A stretch of 64,000 nucleotides of DNA from contig NC_135198.1 of the NCBI RefSeq assembly GCF_050948175.1, positions 8,321,001 to 8,385,000 of the forward strand. The letters run 5' to 3'. The position numbers and the translations under genes are program-made. Below are positions 1-15,321 of the stretch, one piece after another (positions within the stretch are counted from its first letter, which is position 1; each line of letters begins with the position of its first letter). The stretch comes from Xylocopa sonorina. Its lineage: Eukaryota > Arthropoda > Insecta > Hymenoptera > Apidae. Below the pieces are notes generated by a model, which worked only from the letters and a program-made list of their open reading frames with translations, was not told the origin of the DNA and did no database searches.

Positions 1-3000
1 AAATTCGATTTCTTCCTCGCGGAGAACGCGGCTGGTTCGTGCGAAAATCGGTCCTCTGTTCGCTTGGGAACAAGACGAGCCAGAGCGATCAGTGAGAACA
101 AGGAAGTCATTGCGACCCTCGTTTCGCGGTGCATCCGCAGTATATAGTAAGGTTCGCTAACCCTATTCGCCGTTCAACGCGTTAATGAGAGCGCTTTTCG
201 TATCACTCGCTAGCCATCGTTTGGAAATTAATGGTGTTCCTAATCATTCTAATTACAGGGAGGGCGTGGTATCGGTTCGTACGCTCCGCTGCGATAACAG
301 GGCGTATCTTCTATTAACAGATTACGGGCCTTCTGCGATCGTCATTTCGATTATTCACCGTTCACTCTGCATAAAATAACCAGTACACTATCCAGCAGCT
401 TAAAACCAACTATAAAATAAACGAAACAATAATCCAAGCGTTCAATTATCTACCTCAACAATCTCTATCGTCACAGATATTCCAAAGAAACCCTTATCAC
501 TCGATTCACCGAAAATCAACCCTCACGCGAGAATCTCGAAACAAAAAGGAGAGGAAACAGAGCCAATATAAACCACCCCCATTTCATATCCATCCCCAAA
601 GCAGCCGAAACGCAATAAGATCTCCCCCTGTACCACCTCGAAGTTATACAAGCGAGCAAAGCGCACGGTTGGCGATTCAATATTCATCCAAGAAACGGCC
701 GCGTCCCACCCCCGTAGTAAACGCACGCAGCCAGCCCTCGGCCCTTTTCCGTATCCTCGTCTGAGTTACGACTTATCGGCCGCGAGAACGGCCCCGGATG
801 TAACGGCCTCGTCCCCGGAAAATTGATGGAACCGGCAGGCCCTGTGGCGCGCGCAGTCGTCGCGTACCTCCCGGTGAATTACTGGAAAATAGCTTTTAGC
901 CGGGACTACGGGGCGTCACCAGGTGCGCGGACCCCATCTCTATAGGCGAACCCTTTTACCGAAATTGCCGGATATCGTCCCGTCTGTCTACTACCGCCTC
1001 GCAACCGCGTCTGCCAGAGTCCCGTCCCCTTCTGTAAGCAGGTGTCGACCCTGGTGCTCCCGAAATTTTTCCGCGGAAATCGCTCCATCGCACCGATACG
1101 CCGCCTGTCTTCTGGTTATCTCCACGGAGAAAGTGCTTCCGGCGCTGGCTCGCAGTCTGTGGAATTGTTTTTTCCTTGGGTCAGACTGTGGGTGATAAGT
1201 TTTCGCTCTTGGTTTTTTTGGGGGAAATCTTACAGGGAGAGATATACAGGTGGTTGAACGTGGAATGGATGTTTCTCGAAGGAGATGGCCTTTTCAGGTT
1301 TTCCTAAGAGTGATAAGTACGTTTGAGATTTGGTATTTCAGTGGTGAATGTCCAGTAAGGAATTTTTAGTACGTGGACAGGTGAGTCGGAAAGTGGGGTT
1401 TCATTTTTACGTGCTGGAAACAAACGATCGCGTCTGAGAATGAAGGAACGACTGGGGAACGCGCGTGATTCGAGCATATGGCACGATGATGCGACGTACG
1501 ACCGTTGTGATGAAGGTATATGCACATCGAGAAGAGAGTTAATCGCCAGAGTATTAGCGTCAGCGAGATCGTGGCTCATTCATCACGGATGTCTCCAATT
1601 ATGGAATTAAAGGTTTTTATCGCGATCTCCTCTCGCAGCGAGTAGAAAGCAAACGAGCCTTCCGTTAGACCCGAACTGCTCTTCTATTACCTTGAACGCT
1701 TATAAATTGCACCGCGCTGTAAATTACGGCTACTGAGATTCCTCTAAACTCCTTCGTGTACCTTCCAGAGGAGAAATAGAAATTGGATTAACCTTCATCC
1801 CTCTGTACACATCGTGTGGTTTGATTCCAACGAAATCTCCAGATTTATCCCTGAGAACCTTTTCTGGCACACCTGTTACACGCGTCTTCTTCGAGGATCT
1901 CTGAAACTCTTGTGACGCTCGGTTGTTCGATCTGTGACGGCGCAGGGGGTGGTTCGTCCGCAGCGTAAACGAGAGGCGAGTCGATCGCAGCCTAGAGTGG
2001 AACGTTTTTCGAGTTCGTTTTGTCCGAGAGTTATCGATTGTGGGCGAACAGTTTGCGGCTGCAGGCTGAAACCGTTTGCGGTCGAGCGAATCAAGCCAGT
2101 GGGCTCCGCAAGGCGATACGACGATGCACTTTGCGGCGTTGGATGGGATTGGCCATTTGGCTTGCGGTGTTCAAGATTTTGAGTACACCCAATCCCGATC
2201 GCGGGACGAGATAGCCTCGAGGGGAGGATTTCTTCGAGACGCGACGCGTCAAGGGGGTGGTTTTTGGGTCACGGATTTATGTAGCGCTCTCCAAATGATC
2301 CAGTGGCAGCGCTTTATATCTTCTCTTATTCCTAGCTTCATCTCGCACAGTAGGTGCTGATCTGGCAACGTATCGGGGAGAACGAATGTTCTACGTGTCC
2401 TGTTCTTTGAATTTATTCAAACGCAGGATCTCTGATTTGTACGCGTCATAAAAAGCTTCTTGGTGCTATGGCGAAATTTTCGATAAGGATATATTTTCCA
2501 CACACGTTCCCCGCGTCCCTGTGATCCGAGATAATACACGAAGCGCTTCAATTTTAAAAGCACCGGCGATTTTAATTATACCAGCGGTTGCCTACCGGAA
2601 TTTTACACCGCAAGGTACGTAAAAAAGCTTCCATCCGGCTGGCGGTTCAACATCGAACATCTGTTCGACTAGACGGAATAAAAATCAGCTAATTTTCGCC
2701 GAGGGATCCGACGCAAAAGGATCTGATTGAAATCAGCCAGCTTTTTCCACCGCGTTTACCCTTTCCTTCCCTTTCTTCGCAGATGTGTGCTCGAATAACG
2801 TTTCGAGAGATAACATTGAGAAACGTTGCAGCTGATATATCGGGACGGTGCTCCGGGTGGGTTATCTTTTTTTCATATTTTTTTAGAGTCGCGCGCGTAC
2901 CTTGCCTCCGCGTGTACGCTCGCGGATCTTCAAAGCCACCCCCTGTAACGCGTTATACACTGCGCGGCGGCGGCGTTCGAGGTGAAAAGCGAGCGAGAGA

Positions 3001-6000
3001 AAGGCGGATGATTGATGCACGGCTTCGAGGCGCGTTCCGTTTCACGGGAGACGAAGAGGACGAGAGAATTTTCAGCAAATTCGCAAGACGCTAGACGAAC
3101 CAGCGGGAAATATGGATCGTCCGTCTGTCTTTTGACGCCGCGACGACGTCGTCGCAAACTCCCAGGCACCCGAGACGATTCTCGCGGAGTTTGAAACCTT
3201 TCAAACACCATTTACTTCTTCGCCACGCTACCAAAGCTGTTTAATCTTCCTCGATTTTAATTTCGCGAAGCGAGCGGAGAAATTTCCCGACTTCCGTCTG
3301 CGAAACTCTCGACCTGAGTTTTTAATACGAGAATGCGTGGCAGTGAATTTGAATGGTTACTCTTGAATTTCATGAAAACGCGAAGATAGAAATACCCCTT
3401 TTGGGATCTTAGAAAGATATTCGTTCCGAGTTCTCTGCAAATTTTATTATCAGTGTCAAGGTTTCGTTACGTTTGCTTAACATCGATCGTGGAACGTGTT
3501 AACAAACTGTACTCGGCGCAATTATCGCCGAGAGTGTCGTCTCTTGTGTTTGCAGACCTTAATTCCTCTAGAGTCGCGGTACGATGTTCACACGGTGCGA
3601 AGGGAAAGAGGTACGCTGGTAAGCGTTTCACAAGGAAAATGCGATTTTTAAAGCTTCTCCACGACTCAGCTCCTCGGGGCTCGATATCATTCTGAGCAGA
3701 GTCGCTTTGTGAAATTGTTACGACGTTTCGCTAGCTTCGCGGCTCTATAAAATAACTACGAAAAATCGAGATTAATTTTCACCTGTTCACCAACAAAGAA
3801 CGACTCGTGATCAGCTTTGAATTTACTAGCAGATCGTATCGCGTTCCTTTCGTACACGGAAGAGAAGAGGTAGAATAGAGAATTTCTGCTGGAATCCCGA
3901 CAATATGATAAACCAGCAAAACCGAACGATCCGCGTCTCCTTTCATTCCCTGCGGGTGTTCGCGACACTCCCGTGACTCGGACGACAGCCGGAAGAAAGA
4001 ATTCCTTCAATCCCGCGCATCCGCCATCTCGACGTCGGGTCGCCTCTCGTCGCAGGGACAAAAAGGGGGGAAAAGGGGGATATATACGCGTTTAATTCGC
4101 GAGAGGCGTGCGCCGCGCCCGGAAAATAGAGGCCAGAAACGGCTCGAGCTATTGCGCCACGGAACGAATGCTCCGCATTCTTATCTCGATTCCCGTTTCG
4201 CGGAAAATATCGTAAATTCTCAGACATTGAGCAACGCTTTCGAGCGAAGGACGTGTTCGCCCGTGCCTCCGCGCGCCTGGATAATTTCCCTTTCGACGCG
4301 GAAAACGCTGCGGCTGAAGTGAAACGCGCGTCACGTTTTGGTGTAACCGCTTGTTAGCTATCGATCGTCGCGAAGAAATCATTTATGAGCGCATAATTAC
4401 GTTTAGAAGGTTTTTTTTTCATCGACATACGTTTTTACATTTATTGCACCCTTTTGCGATACGATTTCGTCGAAACGACTCTGTCAAAACTTAATCCTTC
4501 GAGGTTGTATCATTCGTGATGAACACCCATTGGCACCCTATTATACTTTCATGCAGCATATGCGACTGGTTATGGTTAGCCCATAAAAAGTTAACAAGAT
4601 CGATCGAATAATATCGAAATCTGTCATTCCCCTGTTTATCGGAACGGCGACAGACGGTGGAATTGAAAATGCCTGGAGAACCAACCCCCAAGTGTCCTAC
4701 GCTCCGCACTCCAACTGCACTCTCGCGACTCTTTAACGCTTTTTGACCTTCGATCGCATGAATTATGCACAGACCGTGAAATAAACGGGCCCACACACGT
4801 TTCAGTATCGCGTATAAAGATCGGTTTGTTGACTGGCCTCGTGAAACATGCACGCCCAGACGCTCGTCCTCCCCGCGCATTCTCGACCGTGAAAAGGGGA
4901 GATTTATTTCCGCTTCTTCGTTTCGAAATGGGAAACTCTCGTTACTTTGGGGGAGTCTTAAATAATCGCAACCAGGGGAGAGGTATTTTTTCGAAATCTG
5001 TCGCAGAACAGAGAATATATCGGTCCTTTATCGACATTACTCATCGAGTTGTTATTTGCAAGCGCAAGCAGCCTTTTAAGGACCCCCTTTATCTCGTGTT
5101 TTCAGATCCGGTGGATGGTTTACAAAATGCTCTACGCGCATATGGCGAAGTGCTCGAAATTACCGATAAGAACGATATCATTCGACGAGAGGTTTGATCG
5201 TAGCCAGCGATATTCGAAAATATTTTTAACTCCCTCCACCGCGCATAATATTTACGCGCGTATCCAAGATTCGTATATCCGTAGCGCTTTCAAGAACCAC
5301 CGAACGCGGCATTAATATTTGTCGAGATTTAAATTAAAGCGTCGCGACAGAAAAGAGCCGCGGGGAACGGTTGGTTCGGATATCGAGCGGAAAATGAAAT
5401 AAATGCTCGATGATGTTTTCCAGCCTCGAGAAACAGGCTCGAACACTCGATACACGGTTGACGAGATTAAATCGAGCCGGTGTAACAAAGTGGAACACGG
5501 GAAACGCGCGATGAATTATCGATAGGATTCAGTTATTTCTGGAAAATAATCCGCGAGATTTCGCAACTGATCGATTTCCCAAGCAGATTGCGCAACGCGC
5601 CTCTCGCACGTCTTATTCAACAGCCAAGAGAAAAGAATTCCGCTCGTTTGTATGCGTGCGGCTGTGAAAAACTGACCACCAACTGCGGTCGAGGCATCGA
5701 CGTGGCAGGCCTTCTAAACACTTGCCAGTATCGTTCAAGTGGCGGCCGGTAGTCGGGTTGTTCCGAGTAAGATCAACCGAACTGGCTGTCCTCCGGAACT
5801 TCCCCCCCGTGGCCGCCATTGCGGCGAGGCTCGAGTCGTGCATACAAGCACCGAATGGGGCACCGTAATTTGCATTCTGCTAATTGAATGTTTCGTTCAC
5901 AACTCCCTCAACTTTGTTACCGTGATGCTCTGCTAATTTAAATGGCATCTGGTTTGTGCAAATCGACTCGCGAACCGTTCTGCGAGTAACGAAACTGGAG

Positions 6001-9000
6001 GCGCGTCTATTCGACTAAACGCTGCGACAATTGTTCTAAATTCTTGGAATTGTAACGTTCGTTCCATTGCTAAATAGCATCGTAGAAGTAAAAAACAACC
6101 CCTGAAACCAGGCTCGAGGAACAACCTCTGAACGCGATCCGCGCGCATAATTTAACGTCAGCCAAATCCTCCAGCCAAAAGTCCACCGTGAATTCCCCCG
6201 GGAACCAGCAGAGGCTTCCGTTCTACCGGTACACAACGAGTTACACGCAAAATCGGATCCGGATCAATGGGATACCATAAAGACACGTCCGGGGAGGAAG
6301 CCTTATCTCTGGTCTCTGCGAATGAAATCCCATAGGAGGCGAGCACCGTCCATTACGCTAAGTTTTGCGAATCCAACATGGCTCCCGACTTTTTCCCTAC
6401 CCTCTTCTTTCCTTCTCTTTTTTCTTTTCTTTTTTATCGCGTCGCTTTATCACGATGCCTTAGCCGCAATTTTCCAGCGCGTCGATAACGCTCGGTTTCT
6501 TTCTACCCCCGTCGCTCTCCCTTATTCTACTGCTCCTCGTCCCAGTTGGCGCTGAGAATCGTGGATCGTATCGGTGGTGTTATCAGGATTTATCGTCGAG
6601 CTCCGTTTGAGAGGAACCGACTCGTCGCGCGTTCCTGGAGACGCGACTACGTCACCGCGTCTCGCTCCAGTTGCATAGAACTGGCAACCTTTGGTACCCA
6701 GATGGTAGAAAGGATTGAAGATGTGTCTCGAGAATAACAGTCGCTTCGACCGTGGCATACATCTCGCGACGGAGCATGGGGTGAGCCTTGAAGTTGATGG
6801 TTTCGTGGACGGAACGCTTCGTAGATTTGTAAAAATATTTTTCGACATTCTTCTTTAGGGTAGGCCTTCAACAATAACAATATTCAAAGGCTGAAAATTG
6901 AGTAGATGTCGGGACATTTCTCTTCTAGCCTCTTTGCTAGATCGCTGCTTCGCTTTGCTCTTCCTCATAGTTACTAGATGCTATGTGCTGACGCGAACAT
7001 TTTTTCGAATACACTGTCGCAATTGCGGTTTTACTGCGGTTTCATTAAGCGCAACGTCGACAAGTATAGATCGAGCCGCTTCTAAGTAGAACAAATATGC
7101 ATTACGATTTGTATTTGATATAATTTTAAATGAGAAATTGTATAGGAGCGCAGGTATTTGTACGCGAGTTTCATGAGAAAAGTTCTAGTGTATCTTATCC
7201 GTAGAAACTACGATACGAGGGAGAGAGAGAGAGAGAGCAACGTCAGGTGCAGGGAATTGGAGCAAGTAGAATCTGCAGGCTGATAGGGAACGATCGAAGT
7301 GTTTGAGTTCGGTGTGGACACGGGAATTAAATTTGCCTTGTGTACGATATGTTACAATATTTGATATCGCAGGTGCCGTGTCAGATAAGATACGGGGACT
7401 GATGTCAGGTGTTTGCGCTTAAACAATCCGTGATACGTGTACGGCGAGCCCGTGGAGTGCTAAAGTACTTTAACGTTCTTCCACGAGTAAAGGATGTGAC
7501 ATGGAAATGGGCGGTATTTCAGCGTGCTCCACAAGTGTTTTCAAGGATCTTAACCTTAGCTTTTACCGCGATACTCTCCCTCTAAATGAAACAAAGCATG
7601 TACGCGTTCGTTCTACCATCGTGCAGATTCTTTTTACGAATTTAAAACAGCATACGTAGCTGTTCGAACTTTAAAATTGCAATAATTGCCTGCCCCTCGG
7701 GTCCTGCTTACACAATTAGCTCTCTTCAGAACCGTGGCTGCGTTGTTAACGTATCGTGACCATAGCCATTACGAATTTTATAGCGACTCGATCGTTCTCT
7801 CGTTACACACCAGATATGGTTCAGCCAGTTTTTGCTTACCGAAAGTGGTAGCAATTTACCTCCTAATCGCTGCTTTCAATTATATCCTCGTAATCTTAAT
7901 CATAACCCACCGAACGTACCGATCGACTACCCCGATAGAAACCTCGAACGATCTTTTTATAACGTTCGCCCAAAGTCACGAACGAATAGAAACGGCAGGC
8001 TTTATTACCGCGCGTCGCTCGTTTTCGCCATTATCGTTAATGAATTTCCAATCAATTTCCCGAAATTGCTTCGACTCACCGCTGCAACCCCCTCAGCGCG
8101 TTGACCGCAATCTAATGCGACCGCCGCTCCTCAACGACCACACTTTTACCCCACCGCCCCGTTATCACGGTTACTGCCAACCTATTAACCCCATCACCGT
8201 AACCCCATAATTTCCGTATCGCGAGCCCTCGCTCCTTCGTCGCCAATCACCGCGGCCAACCAACTCTTTCGCCTTACGTTTCGCGCCCACGCACCACCGA
8301 CTCAGAGGACTTCGAGGGCCCGTGGATTCGCTCGCCCGTTTACTCTCTCGACGGTGCGCTTAGCTTGGAGCGCGATACGAGCTCGCGTAACGAGAGTAGC
8401 GAGCCAAGCGTGGCTGGAAAAAGAGAGAACAGATTCGCCTTTTAACGAGTCCCGCGCGGCTTTGAGGGCGCCGCCTTTTAAGGGACGCAGCGAGCGTGCC
8501 CGTGTGTGCTCGTTGCATCAATTCGTCATAAGGAGGAGGTCAGAGGGGGAGATGATCTTACGGCGATGGCGTTTTTCTTTTCTCTCTTTTTTTTCTCTCT
8601 CTCTCAAGGATTTCTCGCTCTCGACGTAATTGCGTGTAGTGCTCGATGGGGAGAGGCAAGGAGGGCCGCGTTATCGTGGCTCCTTTTCAGATCGCCCCCT
8701 CAGGCTGCCACGCATACCACGCACCCAAAGACTTGTACAACGCACATGCGAGGGAGTGTGCAAGAACCTGGCTCCTTTTCTTCTTCCTCTTTTTTCTTTT
8801 TCTTTTTTTTTTTGCTTCTTATCGATTTCTCATTCGCGCGAGGCGAGGTTCGCTGGCCGGGGTTAAAAAGTTGGACACCACCCGCTGTAAACTGCGCGCA
8901 CGGGGTATGTAAAAGATTGGCGAAAACTTTGAATATACGAGAGACGCGTGGAGGCGAATAAGGAAGCATAGGCGGTGTTGTGTACGAAATTGCTCGCCCT

Positions 9001-12000
9001 TCGAGGGACACGGATTCGTTTTTCTACCCCGTTCGCCCTCTGTCGCTGCGAAAGTTTCATTTCGACCCCGCGTACGCGGGCGAAAAACTAAACGAGCGAA
9101 ACGGAAATTTGAAAACGTAAACTATTTCCTTATGTAAATGAAAATACGCGAGCCTCTCACTCGAACATCGCCCAACGCCCCTCTAATGCGCTTTTCATCC
9201 GCGTACGTGCGCGATCTGCACGCGCGTGCTCGCGTTCAGGGAACACGCGCGCGAGCTCGTAAAAGTTCGCCTGGCCCGAAGCGAACAAATGTACGAACCG
9301 TTCCGTACAGTTGTTTTTTAACAGCGGATCCAGCGCCAGGGGGTAGAAAACAGCGCGGGGCGAAGAGCGGGAATCCATTTTCGGATTTGTTTTCGACGAT
9401 GCGTCTCGCTGGACCACGGTTCCAGCATTATATTTAGCGAGCCTCGCTTTTCTCTCTTTTCCTTTTCTATTTTTCTTTTTTTTTTTTTTTTGTTTTCGCT
9501 CGCTCGTTAATAATGGATCTCTCCCGCGAGACGTACCCGCGGAGCGTGCACGCGTGGGTGGTAACAGAGCTGGCGGATGATAAACGAAACGGGCGCGCGC
9601 GGCGCGGAAAATATGTTCGACGAAATTGGCAATCAGCTGGCGCCGTTTGAGTCCGCGGCCTCTCGGAGCCTGGTTAAAACCGTGGAAACGGTACGGATAG
9701 ACGGAATTATTCAGAGAGCGCGCGTTAAATGTATGCACACCCTCGTAGACGCGTGTATACGCGCGCACTTTGCGGGCCGCGCGCGTTGTTCAGGTACGAG
9801 AATTCTCGCGAGCACCGAGGCTTATTTGCGAAACTTTGCGTTTCGCTCGCGAACGAGAGTTAATTTGGGTTAATAAGTTAACGGGGCACGTTCGTAGAAG
9901 AGCTGGCTGGTAATGCGAGCGGCTTTCGGCGGAAGTGGCCGCGGTGCCTGACCATGGACGCTTCGTTTCTACTTAGCGACTGATACTTTGGCTCTTCCCG
10001 CGAGAGTGGCTGCACGAGTTGTCGTCCACGTTACCTTCCAACGTTTCAACGTTGTTTTCTCACAGTCTGCGCGCGTTTCTACTCCCATGCGTAATCGTAG
10101 CGCGGCTGAAGTTTATTTTCCCGGCGCGTGCAATTACACGAACCGCGCGCCACCCCTCGAGTTACGAAAAACAATGGTGCACGGACTCGCTTAAACCGGA
10201 CATCCTCCATAATCGTCGCCAGTGTGCCGCGTAAACGCGGGCTTTGACAATTTCCACGAGCGTAATTGGAACACGTACCAGAGACGGTTCGATGGGTTCG
10301 AGGGTGACTCGTAACGGAGCGGCGAAGGAGGACGCCGGAAACGCGGTGTACCGCGCGAAACAGTCGCGGGCGACCGTCACGCAGTGCCGTGTAAAATTAG
10401 TCGGGAAACTATGGAAATGTAGCTTGATCGATATCCGGCGGTTTGGATGGAGCACAGAGGAGAGAGCCACGACGACGACGACGACGACGACGGTGGAAGG
10501 ATCATATTCAAACGGAAGTGTGGCTTACAGAAGGCAGTTTGGAATTTCATCCGTGTTCAGCGCCGGAAACTTGCCGCGCGCAGGGGAAACGCGGCTTAAA
10601 TGTTCCCATTGTTCCGCCATTCAAACGTTGCAATTAGTTTCCCACGTATTTACACGGGCTTGCCCGGTGGTTCCATCGGGAGGAACTCTTTCGTCTTGCT
10701 CGCGTTGGAAAAGAAAAGAAAAGAAGGGAGTAGGGGAACGATGGTAGTAGTTTTTTCTGTGTGGGCCGTGGTGATCGAAAATGAAGAAGTGGATTAAGTA
10801 ACGTAATTGATTGCTGGGTTATTTGCGCGGCGATGGAGGGTTAGAATTGTAGAAAATAAATCGTTTAAGTATTGCCTCTTTTCACGTTTGCGAACCAAGT
10901 TGAATCGATTGCTTTGCCACTATATCTTGATCAATAATTATTAGAATAAATGTAATGTAGAAATCGTAGAGTTTTACAAATTGTCAGCTGATTTGTGCTC
11001 GAAGTAACGATGACATAAACTGTTGACGCAATTTCTTATGCTCGACACGTTGAAGAAACGATGGCTCATTGATTAATCACGTGGCCAAGTATGTATATTA
11101 CAGGCAGTTTGTTTAAAGAACACGATAAGTATACGTCATTCGATGATCGTTCAAGAAAAAAACGGTCTTGAACTCGATAGGAAGACAACGTGCACAGTGT
11201 CGAAGTTTCGTCAACCGTAAGACACCTGATAACAGACGAGAAAAACCAACCCTTCCGCGCGATCGTTCTTTCCATCCCTCTCGTGGAATAATCAGGATAT
11301 CTTGCTAAAATTTCGCGAACTCCTCCGCTCGAATATCATTTTAATTAACCATTTAAATTCGGGGCATGTGAATAGTGCCAGCTACGGGCAAACATTAACA
11401 TATTCAATCTCGGAACACATAATTACAAGGAATAAATTCCGCGTCGCCGTTAAGAGTTTGAAATCCCGGTGGTTCTCAGCGTTTCGTGTATTTCCCCGAA
11501 TAATTGCCTTCCCCTTTCCGCGCAACTCTCCCGTTGCTGCTAGCTTGACTTCATAACGCTCGTGGCTCGCGTTTTAATAACAAGATCGAATCTCTTACTC
11601 ACCCTCCTCGTCCCTCTTTCTCTCTCTCTTTCTATCTCGTCGTCTCACCGGATGTATCTTACGAATGCACTTACCGGGTGTACCGTGTATTTTGATACGC
11701 TTGTTTGCATCGCCCCTGCTCGGTGGAATTCTCAATTTAACTCGACGGACGCTGCCAGACGTTCATGAACACCCCGCTATCGCATTCCTCAAACGATGAA
11801 CCACCACCGTCCCTCCAGTTGCGCGATGGCGCGTCGCGTGTATATTTCGTAGCCTCGTCGAAAGTAACGTCAGGTTCACGGTCGCGTTATTGCGAATCTC
11901 GTGGCACTCGATACAAGTTACGAGCAATGGGAAAGTAGCGACGATGAAACCGTTGAGTAGTTTGAAACGAGGTGCACCGCAGGGGAGGATGTTCAACTGA

Positions 12001-15000
12001 TTAGTTTGTAACGATAATATTCCGTAGCTTTGTCGAATTTCTGGGTGCACCTCGAAACACGCGGATGGCAAAAAACCATCGCATCGGTGTTACAAATTCC
12101 GGGGCGTTCAATTAAATTCAAATAAAATTCAATACAAGTGCATTGATATTCCGAAACAGCGTCTCCAAATGAAATATTGGAGAGGCAGCTGTCGAAGCAG
12201 ATCCGTGCTGCTGGATTGTGATTAAACCCTGATGAAATCGTGGAAACCCGCGGCGTCGCACGAATCAAAACGTCGTCCCCTCGATCAAAGGAAGCACGGC
12301 CACACAAAGGTAACAAGGAAGCCTTCCAAATCCCGAATACGCGTCGCGATGGAAAGGCACACCGTGGAGAGACACCGATAAAAACTTCTCTCCCGGCGAT
12401 ACACTCCTCGTTGGAGATAAGCTGCTTCTAATTAAATGTTGCGCGGGAAGGCTTCCACTGAATTTCCTCCCTTGTCTCCGACCTCCGTCCCACCCGTTTC
12501 AACCCTCTTCGCGCACGTTTTCGCGTGGATCAAAGCTAAACCAGAACAAGAGCGTATAATAAATCATGGTGGTTGAAAATCGACGGCTGGCTAACGAACG
12601 GTGGATTTATTCTTTCGACGAGATCCCTGGTGCCTTGTAAAAGAGTGGTACACTTATAAAGAAGTGTTAGAAATTTAATTCTTTTAATTTCAATTACCTT
12701 CGTTTGATGCTTGAAATGCTGAATTAATCGCAAGTGGAATTCATTATCTTCCCGTGGCACTGCGTCATCCAAATTTCCTCGGTAGAAGCACGTTTCAGTG
12801 CCACGCAGAAGGCCACTTTTAGACGGAAACCTTGTGGTCGAATTGTTCGTTTCTAGTGGCTTCGCCAAGCCACGTGCCAACTGTTCACACGGAACTTGCT
12901 TCCGTTCATCTTTCACCTTGTGGCTTCCACGCTTTTATCTAGAACCATGGCCGTGAAGTAACTGCGTCACGTTTAATCTCAATGTAACGTAACTCCTCAC
13001 CTTATTCCCTCGATTATTCCAATCTCTAACAATCAAAAGAGAAATGTTTTTTTCATTCAGAATTCTCTACGATCATTGCAATCGTAATTCCCCAAAATGT
13101 TCGCGAAAACAGTAGCAGTTTCGGTTCTCAAAATGGACCCAACCGTTCGCATACACCCCGTTAAATCTCTCCGCTAATACCCCTGGCCATAACTCACCAC
13201 TAACTCCGGTAACCAACGTTCTAACAACCGTACACCACTCGTCACCCACTCAGACGCTCGTCTTACCCAGAGAATCGAACGTGTATCCAGTTCCATCCTC
13301 CAACCGGTCCGTCAGCCGTACTTGTCATTCACACCCAGACACGGCGAGGGAAATTCATGCACCCTCCGGCCCACCCGGCTCGCAACTCGATCCTAATGAA
13401 ATTCCGTGCTTGGCCCATTTGCTTAATTGCTATTAATAACGGAACACCTTTCCCCGGCCAGCGAACCGTACCAGAGGCGGATAATCCGCGTATGCCCCCG
13501 GCCGCCCGTCCGTTTACAAGTTTCTTCGACTCCTCGCGGCACCCTTTCGCCTCTACCGCGACGGTGCTGGCTTCCGTTATTGGCGCGCGCGCGATTTCGA
13601 TTCACGGAGCCTAGCCGCAGTCCCTCGACCACTTCATTATCCCGGCGCCGTTTATATCGAGCTACTTAATCGCGAGAGTTTGTCGACAAGATTACAACGA
13701 AACGATCCACCCGGCCGCCCCTGGCCGCGCCTTAATCGAGAAACTTTCTCCGGGCAGAGGGCGGATAGGGGTGGGCTGGCTAGAACGGTCCGGCTGGTAG
13801 GTGCGCCAGAAGACCCTCCTGGACGTCTTTTCACCGTCGATTCGACGTATCGGTTTCGAATCCAATCTTCCGTTCACGACTCCTTTGTCCCCGCGGAAAG
13901 GGACGGTATATCGCGTCCCTCCTCCCCCTTTACGACGGGGCTTTGTCCTACGAACGGCCGATCGATTTAAATGCAGCGGGGCGGCTCGATTATCCGGGGA
14001 TGTGCTCCAAGTTCCGATTACGAACGGCTCTTTCCACCTCTCGGTCGTGTGTGTCGGCAGGTGGATGAGGCAGCAGGAAGTTCTCGAGGAGCGTAGTTCG
14101 GGGCAAATGACGTGTGAGGAGTTCGAGGGTGTTGAATCAGTTCGGTTTACGCGCCGGAAGACGTCGGGTAAGCGGTGGTTTCATGCGGAAGAAAAGGAAT
14201 TGATTTCCAGCGTGGAAAGCTTGTTAGGTTTCCCCTCTGCTGGATTGAACCGTTTTATCATAGCGTTATCGATGAGTTGATGTTCTCGCGCGTCTCAGGT
14301 TTTTGTTGCTCGTCGATAATTGCGCTATGGTTGATTAATGTGTCTCTAAAATCGATCTATTGTCCGAGAATATTGATTGGGAATAAAATAAATAATAAAG
14401 TCTGTTATGAGGATGGTGTGTGAGATAATATATGGACGATAGAAAATTGTCGAATTATGGGAAGATGGATTGTCGATACCTGAGACATTAATCAAGTTAA
14501 AAATTAACACCAGAAACTGCACAGTTGTTTGTACTCGTTACACGTAGTATTACGTTGCTCGAAAACAACAGGATTCCTTTCGCTAATAAATTTCATGCTG
14601 CACGCGTGGCTGTTCAATTAATTCCTGCAGTCTATACCAGTGCACATTTCGACGTGAAAAAAAAAAAAAAAAAAAAGGAAAAGAATGACCGAACCATATT
14701 TTGTTTCACCGATCCGCGCGTCAATTTGTTTCTCCCGTTTCCAATTGGGCAAAATGGATTGAATCAAAACGAAATTCGCGATCCACGCGCAACTATGCTA
14801 CCATGTTCGATCGCAAAAATATAAAACCTAAATCTGGTGTTAGGAGATTATACAATTTTCAAATATTTTAGCCATTTGTATAAGATACCAATTCTGAACA
14901 AATCACGAACTGGTGCTTACCATCATACGAATTCAATATCTTTTAGAATTATCCTCTCCTCCTCGTAAGATGAGAGATTAAATAACGTGAGAGTACAAAT

Positions 15001-15200
15001 AAAAAAATCTGACAAACGATCAAGAAGATAGCGAGAACATTCGATCCACAATAAACTATGCGAGATAGGAAACGGACTCTTTTCACGGGCGGAGGGAGCT
15101 GAATTTCCAATCGCGCTTTGAGTTCAATTTTGGATTTCAAGCTTCTCGTGTTCCCCGATCTCCAGTTTCCGTTGCACGCGTTTCTGCATCCTCTCCCTCT
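1..15200. other. Non-coding upstream region, no supportable gene
   Basis: All open frames are short, lack family similarity and overlap on both strands, as expected by chance in GC-rich DNA. Visible landmarks are a GA tract (7217-7236), poly-T (about 9477-9491), an ACG-repeat (about 10471-10493) and a 20-nt poly-A (about 14657-14676). It may hold distal regulatory DNA or untranslated exons, which I cannot recognise. Confidence 0.6.
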
Positions 15201-15321
15201 CTCTGTTTCGCTATTTCCTAAACTGTCCACGCTATACGCTCAAGTCCATTTCAATGTCCGTTCCACGCGAAAACTAGTGCCGGGTTTCCACGCGCAAAGA
15301 TTGCCGCCATTTATCTTGCAT

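Noticed and set aside
7686..8210. 174-codon plus-strand open frame with a hydrophobic patch
   Set aside because: No start context, no similarity and no splice partners; C-rich strand bias explains the openness.
9157..9768. 203-codon minus-strand open frame
   Set aside because: Contains a poly-lysine run made by a poly-T tract and no recognisable motif.
10244..10747. 167-codon plus-strand open frame with a poly-Thr run
   Set aside because: The Thr run is an ACG microsatellite; the rest has no family features.
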